Source: DASSTJ01 sp035707965 (GTDB lineage: Bacteria > Actinomycetota > Actinomycetes > Actinomycetales > Angustibacteraceae). Taken from it: a DNA stretch of 14,346 bases. Each line of letters begins with the position of its first letter. Within the stretch, counting starts at the first letter, position 1. The DNA is taken from assembly GCA_035707965.1 (NCBI GenBank), contig DASSTJ010000181.1:1-14346 (forward strand), given 5' to 3'. A program made the position numbers and the translations under genes. Positions 12,974-14,346 of the stretch are shown one piece after another. A model generated the notes under the pieces. It was not told where the DNA came from. It worked only from the letters and a program-made list of their open reading frames with translations, and did not search any database.

Positions 12974-13210
12974 TCAGGGCTGTGCCCACCACGCCTCCTC
13001 CGGGGCGCCTTCGGTCGTGAGGATGTCGCGCGAGTCGGGTCCGGCCGGCTCCACCAGGTCCATGAGCAGCGAGAGGGGTACGTGCTCCTCCAGCAGCTCC
13101 ATGACGTGCTCGGCTGGAGCGACATCGGGGGTCGCGTGGTCGGGGCGGACGTCGTCGTGCGGCGTCGGCTTGTCGTCGTCCTGCAGTCGGCTGGTGCTGG
13201 TGGCAACCAC
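12974..13210 (-). CDS. Small acidic hypothetical protein (78 aa)
   Basis: I do not recognise a named family. The 78-residue product is acidic. Residues 1-32 are polar and probably disordered; a central amphipathic helix region runs HVMELLEEHVPLSLLMDLVE (about 35-54); then PAGPDSRDILTTEGAPEEAW and a short end. There are no cysteines, no membrane segment and no signal peptide. The start is GTG at 13208-13210, preceded by AAGGAGG with a suitable spacer, one of the best ribosome sites in the window, which is the main reason to call it a real gene. It lies downstream of the RsbW-like ATPase on the same strand with a 145-base gap carrying a tandem repeat. A regulatory or partner role to that kinase would be speculation. 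Confidence 0.7.
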   Translation of the reverse strand: MVATSTSRLQDDDKPTPHDDVRPDHATPDVAPAEHVMELLEEHVPLSLLMDLVEPAGPDSRDILTTEGAPEEAWWAQP

Positions 13211-13236
13211 GGCCGGCCCTCCTTGTGTGGTGCGTC

Positions 13237-13273
13237 GCTGCGCTTGTCATCGGGTGCTGCGCTGTCATCGGGT
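13237..13273. repeat. Imperfect tandem repeat upstream of the small acidic gene
   Basis: Two adjacent units, GCTGCGCTTGTCATCGGGT (13237-13255) and GCTGCGCTGTCATCGGGT (13256-13273), differ by one extra T. They sit 27-63 bases upstream of the 78-aa gene's start codon, within its likely promoter or leader. They could be paired binding sites for a regulator or a recent slippage duplication. A further TGTC-ACTG-GACA inverted repeat lies close upstream. Confidence 0.6.
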
Positions 13274-13355
13274 TGTGGCGTTCAACGCGGGTCCTGTCAC
13301 TGGACATATCGGCACCGATGGTGGACGGCTGCACGCCCGGACGAGTGAACGCGCC

Positions 13356-14294
13356 TCAGTCCGCCTCGGTCCACGGCCTCGGTGGAGCTCCGCGGGGCTG
13401 CTCCGAGAACTCGGTGAGCGCCCAGCCGCGCAGCCGGGCGAGCTCGTCCGAGATGCCGGGCACGAGGAGGTCGCCGGCGCGCGCGTGCGCGTCGACCTCG
13501 TCGAAGAGTCCCTGCCACCACTTCATCAGCGGCACGGCGTCCTCGGACCAGGAGTACTCGAGGTCGACGGTCTCCTCGCCCCGGGCCTCCGCGGCGACAC
13601 GTCGGGGGTCGGGGCGGGCGAAGTGCGCGAGCTCGGTGGGATAGCGCTCCGCCAGCGCGGTGGCCAGCTCGACGAGGTTCTCGGGCAGCTGCTGAGCGCC
13701 GCTGCGCCGGGGAGCCGCCAGCAGCTGGCACTCGCGCACCACCGCGTCGTAGTGCTCCTGCAGGGCGAGACCCAGCTTCACCGGGTAGCCGAGCAGCGAC
13801 ACGATGGTGCTGCCGTGCTCCGGCTCCAGGGGACCACCGAGGTCCTGGTGGGTCAGCTCCCAGGTGTCGAGCACATCCTGGATGTCGGGGAAGGCGGCGT
13901 GCGCCCTGCCCTCCACGAGCTCGCACCACACCGTCTTGCCCCGGTGGTCGTGGCGTTCGACGCCCCAGGCGTCGGCGATCGCGATCACCATCGCCAGGCC
14001 CCGCCCCGTCGAAGCGGTGCGGGTGTGACGCTCGAGCGTGGGCAGGTCGCTGGACTGGTCACGGACCGCGAGGCGCACGCGCTGGCGCGCCAGGGTGACG
14101 CTGAGCTCGACGTCCGTGGACGCGTGCAGGATCGCGTTCGTGACGAGCTCGGACACGCAGAGCTCTGCCGTGTCCAGTGCCTCCGGCTCGAGCTCGCCGT
14201 CGAGCAGCTGGCGCACGACCCCGCGAGCCAGCGGGGTGCTCTCGGGCACCGGGCGGAGGTAGGTGACCACTGTGCGTGCCGGCCGTGACGTCAC
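13356..14294 (-). CDS. RsbW-like HATPase protein with unassigned C-terminus
   Basis: The 312-residue product begins with a GHKL/HATPase_c_2 domain of the anti-sigma-factor kinase type (about 10-130). The N-box is ELCVSELVTNAILHAS (about 44-59), the G1 box is VRDQS (D79), and the G2 box is TGRGLAMVIAIADAWGV (about 96-112). Such domains bind ATP and either phosphorylate an anti-anti-sigma factor or hold a sigma factor. The remaining 170 residues (about 140-312) form a mostly helical region I cannot assign, including VELATALAERYPTELAHFAR and MKWWQGLFDEVDAHARAGDL, which may sense a signal or bind a partner. I chose GTG at 14292-14294, about 9 bases after GGGAGGG; a TTG at 14339 would add 15 residues. 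No sigma factor or STAS-domain gene is in view. Confidence 0.85.
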   Translation of the reverse strand: MTSRPARTVVTYLRPVPESTPLARGVVRQLLDGELEPEALDTAELCVSELVTNAILHASTDVELSVTLARQRVRLAVRDQSSDLPTLERHTRTASTGRGLAMVIAIADAWGVERHDHRGKTVWCELVEGRAHAAFPDIQDVLDTWELTHQDLGGPLEPEHGSTIVSLLGYPVKLGLALQEHYDAVVRECQLLAAPRRSGAQQLPENLVELATALAERYPTELAHFARPDPRRVAAEARGEETVDLEYSWSEDAVPLMKWWQGLFDEVDAHARAGDLLVPGISDELARLRGWALTEFSEQPRGAPPRPWTEAD

Positions 14295-14346
14295 GGGTGC
14301 GTTCCCTCCCTTCGCGACGGTCAGGCCCCTGTTGATCAATTCGTCA

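Noticed and set aside
13017..14288. 423-residue + strand frame opposite the RsbW-like and small acidic genes
   Set aside because: Low-complexity composition without motifs, antisense to a clear HATPase domain and to a gene with a strong ribosome site.
14295..14339. TTG start for the RsbW-like protein
   Set aside because: The GTG at 14294 has an upstream GGGAGGG and gives the expected domain start; the extra 15 residues overlap that ribosome site.

Overview
The window is high-GC DNA with dense, mostly divergent or tightly overlapping genes, many GTG starts, and the gene set of an actinomycete. The order pncB < > clpS - DUF2017 ... murI - cAMP phosphodiesterase-like MBL < > rph - rdgB matches the conserved actinobacterial block known from Mycobacterium tuberculosis (Rv1330c-Rv1332 and Rv1338-Rv1341). 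A Micrococcales/Kineosporiales-type organism is likely, but genus cannot be read from sequence alone.

Layout. 1-1510: homogentisate 1,2-dioxygenase (+), a strong convergent hairpin, and a 48-residue two-helix membrane peptide (-). 1718-3771: NAD-salvage operon pncB-pncA (-), overlapping by 4 bases. 3778-4950: a compact bidirectional promoter, then clpS and a DUF2017 gene (+). 4985-6123: a solitary AbiEi-like/DUF559 nuclease-fold gene (-) bounded by two near-identical 50-bp palindromes. 6146-7812: murI and the MBL-fold gene (-). 8022-9418: rph-rdgB (+), overlapping by 4 bases. 9563-11125: a polytopic molybdopterin oxidoreductase with an internal twin-arginine motif. 11181-12925: tRNA-Leu(UAG), peroxiredoxin (bcp), a DUF3618 membrane protein, a GroES-fold protein without GroEL, a strong terminator and tRNA-Lys(CUU). 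12974-14294: a small acidic hypothetical protein and an RsbW-like ATPase with a long unassigned C-terminus.

How genes relate. pncA and pncB feed nicotinamide and nicotinate into NAD. ClpS supplies N-degron substrates to ClpAP/ClpCP. MurI makes D-glutamate for peptidoglycan. RNase PH trims tRNA 3' ends and RdgB cleans the nucleotide pool. Bcp handles peroxides. The RsbW-like kinase suggests sigma-factor control.

The most notable signals are (a) the palindrome-bounded nuclease cassette sitting where other actinobacteria carry different genes within a conserved core block, and (b) a run of five genes (pncB, clpS, murI, rph, groES-like) whose -10 hexamer lies 6-7 nt before the start codon. That spacing predicts leaderless mRNAs, including one divergent pair sharing the same TA dinucleotide.
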